Below are positions 51,235 to 59,798 of a DNA stretch of 64,000 bases, one piece after another (the stretch's first letter is position 1; each line of letters starts with the position of its first letter). The position numbers and the translations under genes were made by a program. Source of the DNA: JAGOPY01 sp964619555 (lineage in GTDB: Bacteria; Bacteroidota; Bacteroidia; Bacteroidales; JAGOPY01). The notes below the pieces were generated by a model, which had not been told where the DNA came from, did not search any database, and saw only the letters and a program-made list of their open reading frames with translations. The DNA lies in assembly GCA_964619555.1 (NCBI GenBank), contig CAZUDV010000002.1:186001-250000 (forward strand), read 5' to 3'.

Positions 51235-52056
51235 CTATAAATGAGAGCCGCATTTTTTACAGAATAAAGCATCCGGCTCGTGATTGCGGTTATGGCAGTT
51301 ATTGCATTCCCTATCGGCTAATTGCCTGGACTTAGTGAGTTCAGCGGTGAATATACCGGTTGGCACTGCAATGACGCCGTAACCGATGATCATAATGACA
51401 GAGGCCAGGGCCTTACCGAGGCCGGTTTGAGGAGAGATATCCCCATATCCGACCGTTGTAAGTGTCACAATGGCCCAGTATATACTTTCGGGAATATTCC
51501 GGAATCCATTCTCGGGGCCCTCCACCATGTACATGATAGAGCCCATCACCACCACAATAATGATGATGAACCACAGAAATACAGCAATCTTATGCCGGCT
51601 GTTCCGGATGGCTACCATCAGGTAACTGGATGCCCAGAGAAGCCTGCCCAGCTTAAAAACCCGGAATATTCGCAACAGCCTCAATACCCTGATAATAATT
51701 AATAATTGCCCACCCTTGAAAATCAAGCTCAAATAGGTAGGCAGTACCGATAACAGATCGATCAGGCCATAAAAACTGAATATATATCTTAACGGTCTGG
51801 GCGTACTGATGATCCTAAGCAGGTACTCCAGGGTAAATACAATGGTAAAAAACCATTCAGCAATGTATAGGACATTTCCGAAAGATCTGTGAATGCCTGC
51901 AATGCTGTCCATAAATACAACCATTACGCTCAGGGTAATGAAAACTATCAGTAAAATGTCAAAAAGTTTTCCTCCCTTGGTATCTGTACCGAATATTACT
52001 CGGTTAAGCCTGGTTTTCCACTTGGGCCAGGGCTTTTTCTGATTTGGATCTGGCAT
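51235..52056 (-). CDS. Voltage-gated-type potassium channel with C-terminal zinc ribbon
   Basis: A 273-residue ion channel with six hydrophobic segments. The fourth contains spaced arginines ('IIRVLRLLRIFRVFKLGRLL'), as in a voltage sensor, and the pore filter is 'TLTTVGYGDISP', which predicts potassium selectivity. The last 25 residues hold four cysteines in CxxC pairs ('CNNCHN', 'CKKCG'), a zinc-ribbon shape. ATG 52056 is chosen over TTG 52077 because the TTG lies inside a TATCTTTG -7 box. It is a single gene converging on the microprotein. Confidence 0.9.
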   Translation of the reverse strand: MPDPNQKKPWPKWKTRLNRVIFGTDTKGGKLFDILLIVFITLSVMVVFMDSIAGIHRSFGNVLYIAEWFFTIVFTLEYLLRIISTPRPLRYIFSFYGLIDLLSVLPTYLSLIFKGGQLLIIIRVLRLLRIFRVFKLGRLLWASSYLMVAIRNSRHKIAVFLWFIIIIVVVMGSIMYMVEGPENGFRNIPESIYWAIVTLTTVGYGDISPQTGLGKALASVIMIIGYGVIAVPTGIFTAELTKSRQLADRECNNCHNRNHEPDALFCKKCGSHL

Positions 52057-52074
52057 AGTAAGGTAATATTTCTT

Positions 52075-52082
52075 CAAAGATA
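52075..52082 (-). promoter_or_regulatory. -7 box of the channel gene
   Basis: TATCTTTG on the minus strand, 18 bases before ATG 52056, a perfect TAnnTTTG. It rules out the longer TTG start. No strong -33 element is visible. Confidence 0.5.
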
Positions 52083-52196
52083 GGCATCAGGATAATAACC
52101 TTCAGAATAAAAAACAATCCACACCACTCTTAAAAAATGATGCAGGTAAAGAAATAATCAGAAATGCAGCTGGTTCCCGCGACGACTCCGGCGCAG

Positions 52197-52853
52197 CTAT
52201 TTCCTGAATCGGAGAATGACGAAGATTATCATAAGCAACCCACCCAATAATAGCGCCCAGTGAGCGACCGGGATCACCGGTATTTCTTCTGCGGTGCCTG
52301 TAATAAAAATATTATCGAATCTCCAGGTTCCGGCTGTGGCCTCTGCATTAAAACCATAGATCCGGAAAGTCAGACTTGACACAATATCCTGAAATTCAGC
52401 AGGTAAAGGCACATCAACATAATTAAAATTAGTGTTATCCGCAATGACACCGGAAGCCAGTGGCGCAGTAAATCCGTCTGCGCTTGTTCTCAGTTCCCAT
52501 GCCCTCACTCCGGTGGCAGACCTACGGTGTTCGAAATGAAATGCCAGCAGGTCGAACATGTATTCGGCTTCGGGGGCTATCATAACCTCCAGATAGCTGT
52601 TGGTATCCATCACTCCTGTCGGCCATGGTGTGGCTGAATAGGCCCATAAGGATCCATTACCGGTAAAAAATTGTACCGAAGTCTGGTTAGGTCCGAATGC
52701 TGCAGGATTGGCTGTCATGTAAGTGGCTACAAACGCCGGTGCCGGTGTCTGAAGTTCGAAATCCCAGGTCGCCAGATTTTGAGCCTGTGTGGAATTGTTA
52801 AAACCGGAAAATGCGTAAACCGCAATAAATACAACGGCAATCAGAGTCCTCAT
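52197..52853 (-). CDS. Exported protein with exosortase-like C-terminal anchor
   Basis: A 218-residue protein: a signal peptide (to 'NSTQAQ'), a beta-rich middle ('YLEVMIAPEAEYMFDLLAF', 'TFRIYGFNAEA'), then a C-terminal tripartite end consisting of a Pro-containing motif, 'HWALLLGGLLMIIFVILRF' and a basic end. This resembles PEP-CTERM/IPTL-CTERM sorting signals, where an exosortase or rhombosortase cleaves at the motif. No such enzyme is visible in the window, and the T9SS signal seen elsewhere here is absent. Domain function unknown. Confidence 0.75.
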   Translation of the reverse strand: MRTLIAVVFIAVYAFSGFNNSTQAQNLATWDFELQTPAPAFVATYMTANPAAFGPNQTSVQFFTGNGSLWAYSATPWPTGVMDTNSYLEVMIAPEAEYMFDLLAFHFEHRRSATGVRAWELRTSADGFTAPLASGVIADNTNFNYVDVPLPAEFQDIVSSLTFRIYGFNAEATAGTWRFDNIFITGTAEEIPVIPVAHWALLLGGLLMIIFVILRFRK

Positions 52854-52974
52854 AAAATTAAATTTTTTAATTGGTTTGGAACTGCTATAATACGAATTTT
52901 TTCAATTCAATCATAAGAAAATTTAATTGAATTTTATAGTAATTAATTATCCTGCGACGGATTGATTAAACCGG

Positions 52975-52982
52975 TAAATTTG
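52975..52982 (+). promoter_or_regulatory. -7 box of the DUF192 gene
   Basis: TAAATTTG, a perfect TAnnTTTG, lies 18 bases before ATG 53001 and overlaps the longer TTG-started frame at 52962, supporting the shorter start. Confidence 0.5.
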
Positions 52983-53000
52983 TCGAAATTTAAGACTGGA

Positions 53001-53558
53001 ATGAAGACAGGGTCAGCGAAAACAGCAGGGAAAACAATTAAAAAAAAGAAGAAAAACCTTCCGCGCATCATTTTGGCTCCACTGGCCCTGATCGTAGCCC
53101 TGGCCTTTATTCTTTTCAGTGTCTACACTCCGTGGAATAAGTCCCGGCAGGAAGAAAAATCGACGAGTCCTTCCCCCAAAGGTATTACTTTCAGAAAGGA
53201 CAACACCATTAAGATAATGGCTGGCCAATCAGAAATTCTGATTGATGTTGAGGTGGCCGACAAAGAAGAGGAAAGAATGCAGGGGCTGATGTACCGGTAT
53301 TCTTTGGCTGGAAATCAAGGGATGTTCTTTATATTCCCCGAAGAAGAATACCGCTCGTTCTGGATGAAAAATACCTATATTCCATTGGATATCATTTACA
53401 TCAGCAGCGATAAAAAGATCGTAAGCATTCAGAAATACACACAGCCCCGTTCGACCTATTCCCTTCCTTCCGAGAAACCCGCTAAATACGTCCTGGAGGT
53501 CAATGCAGGCTTTGCAGATAAACACAATATCAATCCTGGAGATTCCATTGTATTCTGA
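53001..53558 (+). CDS. DUF192 family exported protein
   Basis: About 185 residues. A very basic N-terminus (Lys run) is followed by one hydrophobic anchor ('IILAPLALIVALAFILFSVY') and a DUF192 domain: 'VEVADKEEERMQGLMYR', 'GMFFIFPEEEYRSFWMKNTY' and 'PLDIIYISSDKKIVSI', ending 'VLEVNAGFADKHNINPGD'. The domain is common in bacteria and of unknown biochemical role. It is likely anchored in the inner membrane with the domain outside. ATG 53001 is preferred over TTG 52962. Confidence 0.88.
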   Translation: MKTGSAKTAGKTIKKKKKNLPRIILAPLALIVALAFILFSVYTPWNKSRQEEKSTSPSPKGITFRKDNTIKIMAGQSEILIDVEVADKEEERMQGLMYRYSLAGNQGMFFIFPEEEYRSFWMKNTYIPLDIIYISSDKKIVSIQKYTQPRSTYSLPSEKPAKYVLEVNAGFADKHNINPGDSIVF

Positions 53559-53624
53559 ATTCCGGAATTTTCATTCTTTTCAAACTAAATGCTTTGAGAA
53601 TATAATCTTTCTATTCTCTTTTTA

Positions 53625-53632
53625 TACCTTTG
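53625..53632 (+). promoter_or_regulatory. -7 box of the M28 peptidase gene
   Basis: TACCTTTG, a perfect TAnnTTTG, 22 bases before ATG 53655. The nearest TTTG (53593-53596) is 28 bases upstream, longer than usual. Confidence 0.45.
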
Positions 53633-53654
53633 GCCACGCAATAAATCATGCATC

Positions 53655-55937
53655 ATGAAAAAAATTTCCATCTTATTTGTGGCTCTTTTTGGCAGCCTGT
53701 ACCTGACCGCATCGGAACTCGTTCTTATCCATACCGGATCAATGGAAAAGACCAAGCAGGCTTTCAGTACAAATGGCCTGACTGTCAACTATTTCAGCGA
53801 TCATTTTATCATCGGTACAGCCCATTCAGCCTTGCCGCTGGATTACCAAATTATCGATGGCAATCCATGGAATAGCCAGAATGAGTACTTTCTCATAAGA
53901 TTTAATCCTGGCGAAAAAGATTCATACCTGGAGTCTGTGAAGTCTGTAGCCGAAATTCTCTACCAGTCTGATGATTTTCTAATCGTTTCGGTTGAAAAGT
54001 CCCGGACTGCAGAATTATATCCCTCGGTACACGGTGGACTGGTCAGGATCGGCCAGAACCAGGCAAAACTCCATGAAAAACCGTTGAATTACCGGAGCGG
54101 TTCCCTTGATTCCCGGGACGATATCTGGACCATGATCGGTCAGGTAGATACTGCCCGGTTGAGACAATTGGTCCAGCATTTGCAGGATTTCGGCACACGC
54201 AATGCTTATAAATCAGGGGGTATCCTGGCGCAGAACTGGATTTTCAGCAAGTTCGATTCCCTGGGCCTGGAAGTAGAATTGCACGATTTTTCGATGCCCC
54301 AGGGGCCAGCCAGCGACAATGTCATAGCCACCCTGACAGGAACAAAATACCCCGATGAATTTGTGGTGCTGGGTGCACATTATGATTCTTATGCGGGTGG
54401 AAGCTATGAACCGGGAGCTGATGACAATGCCACAGGGACGGCTGGCATCCTGGAAATCGCAAGGATCCTCAGCCAGTACCAGTTCGACAGGTCGATTATT
54501 TTCGCATGCTGGAGCGGTGAAGAATATGGTCTTTACGGCAGCGAGGCCTGGGCAGATGAAGCTGCCCAGAATGGCATGAATATACTCGGTTATTTCAATA
54601 TCGATATGGCCGGGTACCTGGAACCTGGCAGTTATATCCATACGGACGTGATCGGACCTGCCTCTGCCGGTGAACTGAAACAATTTTACAAGGACGTATG
54701 TGCTATCTATCTGCCTGACTTCGAAGTGGAAAACGGCGCCCTTTCTGGTGGTGACAGCGATCATACATCTTTTAATAACGCCGGTTACCAGGGAATTTTT
54801 CCATTCGAAGATTCCCAGAATTACAGTCCTTACATCCATTCCACCAATGACATTATAGGTCCCAGTGTCAATAATTTTGAACAACACGGAGTATTCGTTC
54901 AGGCAACCCTCGCCAGCGTGGTTTCAATGTCAGACCTGCTCCCCTCTCCAGAAAACCTTACCGGCATTGCCGGCGATGGAGAAGTTGTCCTGAACTGGAC
55001 AGCCCTGGACAGTGTGGACCATTATAACATTTACCGCAATGGCGGAATTGCTCCTTTTGCCACGACATCAGAGATCAATTATACGGACCTGGAAGTAACT
55101 AACGGTGATACTTACACGTACTATATCACAGCGGTGTTCATGGTTTCCGGTGAAGAATCCGGGCCTTCCAATGTGGTAACGGTCGTTCCCATGCCACCCA
55201 TCGCCTTTCCGTTTTATGATGATTTTGAAACCGGCGCCCCTTACTGGAGCTTTGAAAGCCCATGGGGATTGCAAAGTGGAATTTACCACTCCTCAAGCTT
55301 TTCGATGACCGAAAGCCCTGCCGGCAACTACGGCCCCAATATGGATGTATCAGCGACATTGCGTTCGCTTGACCTGAATGGAGCTACCTCTGCCCAGATA
55401 TCCTTCTGGGCCCGTTACCAGTTGGAAAGCGATTACGATTTCATGTACCTCGAAGTATCCACAAACGGGTTGGACTGGGATCAGCTGGCCTCATACACCG
55501 GGAACCAGAATACCTGGACACAGTTCACTTATCCATTAAACAACTACCTCAACAAGGAAAATGTAGTGATCCGCTTCCACTTTACCAGTGATGTCTATGT
55601 AGAAGCCCAGGGAATGTTCATCGACGACATCGAAATCGATGTGGTGGGTGTGGGGATTGGTGATAACCCGGAGGCAACGCCCCCTGTTATCCGGATACTG
55701 CCAAATCCTGCCGAAGACTTTACTGTGATCAACCTGACTTTATCAGACGAGAGCACCGTCCTTGTGACATTGACTGATGCTACCGGAAGGGAAATTATAA
55801 AAATCGCCGATGAAAGAATGAATAAGGGGTCCCATTCCAGAAATATCGACCTGTCGGGCATGAATTCCGGAATCTATTTCATTGTCGTAGAAACCAGTGG
55901 AAGGAAATATTCCCGGAAACTTATTGTTTCAAGGTAA
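53655..55937 (+). CDS. Secreted M28-family zinc aminopeptidase-like protein with T9SS signal
   Basis: A 760-residue exported protein. After the signal peptide and a pro-region (to about 150), the M28 peptidase domain has zinc ligands in 'VLGAHYDSYAGG', 'PGADDNATGTAGI', 'WSGEEYGLYGSEAW', 'FNIDMAGYLEPG' and 'YIHSTNDII'. A fibronectin type III domain follows at about 440-520, then a jelly-roll/MAM-like domain ('WARYQLESDYDFMYLEVS'). It ends with a type A T9SS sorting domain ('RILPNPAEDFTVI'). It should be a surface-attached or released peptidase of M28 type that feeds on proteins outside the cell. Confidence 0.93.
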   Translation: MKKISILFVALFGSLYLTASELVLIHTGSMEKTKQAFSTNGLTVNYFSDHFIIGTAHSALPLDYQIIDGNPWNSQNEYFLIRFNPGEKDSYLESVKSVAEILYQSDDFLIVSVEKSRTAELYPSVHGGLVRIGQNQAKLHEKPLNYRSGSLDSRDDIWTMIGQVDTARLRQLVQHLQDFGTRNAYKSGGILAQNWIFSKFDSLGLEVELHDFSMPQGPASDNVIATLTGTKYPDEFVVLGAHYDSYAGGSYEPGADDNATGTAGILEIARILSQYQFDRSIIFACWSGEEYGLYGSEAWADEAAQNGMNILGYFNIDMAGYLEPGSYIHTDVIGPASAGELKQFYKDVCAIYLPDFEVENGALSGGDSDHTSFNNAGYQGIFPFEDSQNYSPYIHSTNDIIGPSVNNFEQHGVFVQATLASVVSMSDLLPSPENLTGIAGDGEVVLNWTALDSVDHYNIYRNGGIAPFATTSEINYTDLEVTNGDTYTYYITAVFMVSGEESGPSNVVTVVPMPPIAFPFYDDFETGAPYWSFESPWGLQSGIYHSSSFSMTESPAGNYGPNMDVSATLRSLDLNGATSAQISFWARYQLESDYDFMYLEVSTNGLDWDQLASYTGNQNTWTQFTYPLNNYLNKENVVIRFHFTSDVYVEAQGMFIDDIEIDVVGVGIGDNPEATPPVIRILPNPAEDFTVINLTLSDESTVLVTLTDATGREIIKIADERMNKGSHSRNIDLSGMNSGIYFIVVETSGRKYSRKLIVSR

Positions 55938-55940
55938 ATT

Positions 55941-58043
55941 TTACCAGGTTAGTTGGTATGCCCCTTCAAGAAGGACTTCATAACAAGGGATGTGCAGTTC
56001 CTTGCATGCGGTTCTCCAATATACCGCCCTGTATTCAGGCACGGACCCGTCAATGATCAACCGCGACAAATGCAGGCCGGCGAGTACTTTTGATGGATCT
56101 GGCGTTTTACGGCCCGATACGACCGCTAAATCGGCCAAAACCTGAGAATTCCGGTCGTTCCCGGGCCAGTTCTGATCAATCGTGACAATCGTCTTCCCAC
56201 AAAATTCCAAAAAAGGATACCGGTGAAATAAATAGTCATTCCGGAATTCAGGAATCTCTGGCGGTGTGACAATACTTACGCTTCTTATTCCTAACCTGTT
56301 TCGATTCGGTTCTATCTGCATCCTGATCTTTTCAGGAGATGTAATAAGTGCCGAATCGGCTATGAAATAAGCCCTTGACCCGGTAGACAAATCGATGGCG
56401 GAATGGTTCCGGATCGAATAAACCGTAATGGAATGTCGAGACAGCCGATGATAACTGCGGATGTTGCCGTTTAAACCGAAAACGCACAGGGCTGAAAGGG
56501 TAATCCAGGCTCCCAGCCTGTTCTTCATCAAGAAAAAAATAAAAATACCGGCAATCGCCATATACAGAAGGATCACCTGGAAGTCACTGACGACAACCGG
56601 TTTCAATACAGCTCCCGGCAATGATTGAATCAAGCTGACCGATTCATGCATCAGGCGAAGCGACCAGGAAAGCGGGTAACCCAACCAGGTAAGGGGGATC
56701 TCAAACAATCCGGCAACCAGAACGACCAGGGCAAGATACACCACTATCGCAGCCAGAGGAACGACTATCAGATTCGTAATTAAAAAATAAGAAGGGAAAA
56801 AATTGAAATAATAACTTGATAAAGGGAATGTTGCCAGTTGTGCCGCAATTGAAACAGCTACGACAGACCAGGTCCATGACACATATGACTGTGAATCCGC
56901 AAATAATTGGTTTATAGGCCTATAAAATGCAAATATACCCAAAACAGCCACATAGGACAATTGCAACCCCAATTGGGTAAGTTCATATGGATTGATCCAT
57001 AATTGGATCAGAAATGCACCGGCCAGGATATTAATCCCCTCCTGGTGCCGGTTCAACAGTTGACTCAGGGTGATGAGGCTGAACATCAGGCTTGCCCTGA
57101 CAACAGAAGGCGGCAACCCTGTAAGAAAAGCATATGCCCAAATGATGCCGATTATAATGAAGTGGTGCACTTTCCGGGAAGTTCTGCCACGTTTCAGCAG
57201 GAACAACAAACGGTCAGCCAGCACATACATGATACCGACATGCAACCCGGAAACACTGAGAACATGAATAGCCCCGGCATTGCTGAATTCCTGCGTCATT
57301 TCCCGGTCGAGAAGGTCCCTGCTGCCAAGGATAAGCGCTGAGGCCAGTGCAAGTTCATCCCCCCGGATATGGTACATGGCCATCACTTCCCTGAACCGGC
57401 TGCGGTTTTCTTCAGCCCATGATTTAATAATCCGTTTGGAACCGGGATTTAAAGCACTCCAGTTCGAGCTGTCCAGGAATGCCTGCCAGCGTATATTCTG
57501 GTAGTACAGGTATTTCCGGAAATTAAATCCCCCGGGATTTGCCGGATCCCTGACTGGGGCAATATCACACCTGGCAAGTAACATGCTTCCCGGCTTTAAA
57601 GCCTCAGCACCGGGACCAACCGCAAGGTAAAGGACGACTCCTGCGTTTGCATCCACCTTGTTACCGGCCGAATCTATGATCCCGACAAGTGTCGCTTTCC
57701 CGTAATAATTCCGGGATTTGAGGATTGGTTTTTCCTCCATGACAAATATTTTGAGAGGGCCACTGCGTATATCCGAGATAACTAAATCCTGTCGACGGTT
57801 TTGGTGATCCTTAGTTTCAGTGAGCACGGTACCGGCAGAAAAAAGGGCGATTAATCCGAGGGCTCCCGGAATCCACCTTTTGGCATAGTCGGTGCGGAAA
57901 ACAACCTTTGCCAAAAGGAAAAAAGCATAAAAAATGCCTGTTCCAATGATAGCATGGAAAAATAAATCAGCAGATGTCAATATGGATAAGAGAATCCCGG
58001 AGCAAAAGGTAATGGTAATCCGAACTGGAGTGTATCTGCTCAT
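55941..58043 (-). CDS. comEC: ComEC/Rec2-family DNA uptake channel protein
   Basis: A 700-residue inner-membrane protein. Two N-terminal hydrophobic segments precede a DUF4131-like domain and the competence domain with 'IHVLSVSGLHVGIMYVLAD' and 'GLPPSVVRASLMFSLITLS'. About ten membrane segments are present in total. The C-terminal region is short and has no HxHxDH motif, so the metallo-beta-lactamase domain of full ComEC appears reduced. The family carries single-stranded DNA across the inner membrane. ATG 58043 is preferred over GTG 58076. It lies downstream of a sigma/anti-sigma pair on the same strand and could be in that operon. Confidence 0.9.
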   Translation of the reverse strand: MSRYTPVRITITFCSGILLSILTSADLFFHAIIGTGIFYAFFLLAKVVFRTDYAKRWIPGALGLIALFSAGTVLTETKDHQNRRQDLVISDIRSGPLKIFVMEEKPILKSRNYYGKATLVGIIDSAGNKVDANAGVVLYLAVGPGAEALKPGSMLLARCDIAPVRDPANPGGFNFRKYLYYQNIRWQAFLDSSNWSALNPGSKRIIKSWAEENRSRFREVMAMYHIRGDELALASALILGSRDLLDREMTQEFSNAGAIHVLSVSGLHVGIMYVLADRLLFLLKRGRTSRKVHHFIIIGIIWAYAFLTGLPPSVVRASLMFSLITLSQLLNRHQEGINILAGAFLIQLWINPYELTQLGLQLSYVAVLGIFAFYRPINQLFADSQSYVSWTWSVVAVSIAAQLATFPLSSYYFNFFPSYFLITNLIVVPLAAIVVYLALVVLVAGLFEIPLTWLGYPLSWSLRLMHESVSLIQSLPGAVLKPVVVSDFQVILLYMAIAGIFIFFLMKNRLGAWITLSALCVFGLNGNIRSYHRLSRHSITVYSIRNHSAIDLSTGSRAYFIADSALITSPEKIRMQIEPNRNRLGIRSVSIVTPPEIPEFRNDYLFHRYPFLEFCGKTIVTIDQNWPGNDRNSQVLADLAVVSGRKTPDPSKVLAGLHLSRLIIDGSVPEYRAVYWRTACKELHIPCYEVLLEGAYQLTW

Positions 58044-58079
58044 ACCGCTGCTCGAACCGGACAAATTCCCGTTCACCTG

Positions 58080-58757
58080 TCACTTCACGTACATGACGGT
58101 AAGGCTAAAGGTTTCCTTATCATCCCTGAACCGGAACACGTAAATCCCCTCGTCGAGATCCATTCTGAACACATATGGACTTTCCAGGGGCCTGGGAGAA
58201 ACGAACACTACTCGACCATCCTTGCGGATCACGTCCAAAAGCAGATTATATGTGCTGTCAACCGCCCATTCAAAATTAATATCGCCCTCAACAAATATAC
58301 TGTTGGTATCGTTAGGACTCAGTATGACCTGGCCATGGCTGCGCATTTTATATTTCATCAATTCATTGTTCAGATTTATCAAGGCCTGGACGTCATCCTG
58401 CCGATATTCTGCAACGTACTCCAGGTCCTGATCGTAAGACTTTATCAACAACACGATGACCGTTGTGAAGCTTAGTACAATCAGGAGAAGTGCAGCCAGC
58501 CAGACCAGGTTCTGGTTCCCCTCCAGGAAACGGTAGAAAGTTCCAGAACCCGGTTCTTCCTCCCGGATCTTTTTAAGTTTTGACCTTAGTTCGATAATTG
58601 ATTTATCGCTCAGGGCATCAAGGATTTGTTGATATTCATGGAAAGCTTTTTCAAGTTCCGGCTCTTCCCTGATCCTCAGTTCAAATTCTTCGATTTCTTC
58701 CGGAGACATTTCCCCGTTGAAATACTTTTCCAGATAATCCAGATAAATTGTTTTCAT
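58080..58757 (-). CDS. Putative membrane anti-sigma factor
   Basis: A 225-residue protein with a cytosolic acidic helical N-terminus (residues 1-80, 'YLEKYFNGEMSPEEIEEFEL'), one membrane segment at about 84-105 ('LVWLAALLLIVLSFTTVIVL') and an extracytoplasmic C-terminal domain. The N-terminal form matches zinc-less anti-sigma domains found in Bacteroidota, and its start overlaps the stop of the sigma gene (ATGA type). That pairing is the main evidence. The sensor domain is not recognised. Confidence 0.75.
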   Translation of the reverse strand: MKTIYLDYLEKYFNGEMSPEEIEEFELRIREEPELEKAFHEYQQILDALSDKSIIELRSKLKKIREEEPGSGTFYRFLEGNQNLVWLAALLLIVLSFTTVIVLLIKSYDQDLEYVAEYRQDDVQALINLNNELMKYKMRSHGQVILSPNDTNSIFVEGDINFEWAVDSTYNLLLDVIRKDGRVVFVSPRPLESPYVFRMDLDEGIYVFRFRDDKETFSLTVMYVK

Positions 58758-59317
58758 TGGTTTAATTTCTTGTATTCAGGGTCAGCTGATACCCTGTTAA
58801 TCAGTGATTTCATACATTCGTACTTGCGTTTGATCGCATATTGCCTGCCTTTATATCCCAGTGTGGTAGCTATCTCATCAAAAGGAACCTTATCAATAAA
58901 CATCATCAGCACTTTGCGGCATAATTCGGTCAGTTGCATGAAATGCTTCTGGTATATCGCTTTCTTGTCCTTGAAATCATCGTAGAGCTCTGGCTCTTCC
59001 ATAATGATGTATTCGTCAAGATCACTGAATTCATAGCGCATCCGTTGCCGTTCCATGTATTGAAGCCATATGTGCCGGACCACTGAATAGAAATAGGTCT
59101 TGAAGGTACAGTCCAGTACCAACCTGCGTCTGCGGACCCGTTGAAATATGGCTACCACAGCCTCCTGGAAGACATCCTGAGCGTCTTCTTCGGAGCCGTG
59201 GTTCCTGATAATAAAATGCCGGACCATCGGATAGAACTGCCGGTAAACGTATTTCAGCACATCCTTGTCCTGGCGCTTAATACCATCAATAATTCCATTT
59301 TGAGTATAATGTACCAT
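58754..59317 (-). CDS. ECF-type RNA polymerase sigma factor
   Basis: A 187-residue sigma-70 family protein of the extracytoplasmic function type. Region 2 is at residues 20-90 ('FIIRNHGSEEDAQDVFQEA' and 'TFKTYFYSVVRHIW'), and region 4 at residues 125-180 ('LCRKVLMMFIDKVPFDEIA', 'GYKGRQYAIKRKYECMKSLI'). There is no region 1.1 or 3. Translationally coupled to the anti-sigma gene. Its regulon is unknown; the divergent gene pair starting at 59447 and downstream comEC are candidates by position. Confidence 0.93.
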   Translation of the reverse strand: MVHYTQNGIIDGIKRQDKDVLKYVYRQFYPMVRHFIIRNHGSEEDAQDVFQEAVVAIFQRVRRRRLVLDCTFKTYFYSVVRHIWLQYMERQRMRYEFSDLDEYIIMEEPELYDDFKDKKAIYQKHFMQLTELCRKVLMMFIDKVPFDEIATTLGYKGRQYAIKRKYECMKSLINRVSADPEYKKLNQ

Positions 59318-59420
59318 ACTATTATGTTTATCCGGTTTTTTGAAAAATATACCCGGTCAAAGTTCAACTTTTTTTCAACTTTTTTCATTTCATGTATTTC
59401 CTTCCTCAATATCAATTGAT

Positions 59421-59428
59421 TAAATTTG
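59421..59428 (+). promoter_or_regulatory. -7 box of the 59447 cassette
   Basis: TAAATTTG, a perfect TAnnTTTG, 18 bases before ATG 59447. TTTC at 59397-59400 is a plausible -33 with a 20-base spacer. It overlaps the possible TTG start at 59426, which is therefore rejected. Confidence 0.5.
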
Positions 59429-59446
59429 TATGAAAATGCAGAATCT

Positions 59447-59797
59447 ATGCCCGGAATGAATGACATATATCAAATTACCGATCAGGACAGTCATATCGTC
59501 CTCAGTGTAGTGATCGGATTTGCGGGAAAGTCAACCTCGTATATTAAACTGAATGGTTCTCCCCAGAACGGGATCATTGAGAATTCTTTCACCTATGACC
59601 TAGGCCCGGCTAAAGACAATGCCGGTAAAGAACTGACCATTTTGACCATGGTGCTCAAAACCATTGATGGGAACAACAATAGTTCGTTCACCGTAAGTAT
59701 CCGCCAGGTAGAGAAAGAGATTACCTATCCCACATTGAAAGACGATTCCCCGGCAAATCCCGTGGATTATAAAGCAACTATCAATTTTATCACCTGA
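59447..59797 (+). CDS. Small beta-rich protein of unknown function
   Basis: A 116-residue soluble protein with no signal peptide and no membrane segment, predicted to be all beta ('SHIVLSVVIGFAGKSTSYI', 'SSFTVSIRQVEKEITYP'). No family recognised. ATG 59456 is an alternative start. It is one base from the start of the next gene, an outer-membrane-type protein, so they form a two-gene unit divergent from the sigma/anti-sigma pair. Confidence 0.65.
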   Translation: MPGMNDIYQITDQDSHIVLSVVIGFAGKSTSYIKLNGSPQNGIIENSFTYDLGPAKDNAGKELTILTMVLKTIDGNNNSSFTVSIRQVEKEITYPTLKDDSPANPVDYKATINFIT

Positions 59798-59798
59798 T

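Noticed and set aside
54213..54887. 224-codon minus-strand frame inside the M28 peptidase gene
   Set aside because: It is antisense to the catalytic domain of the peptidase, whose motifs are intact on the other strand.
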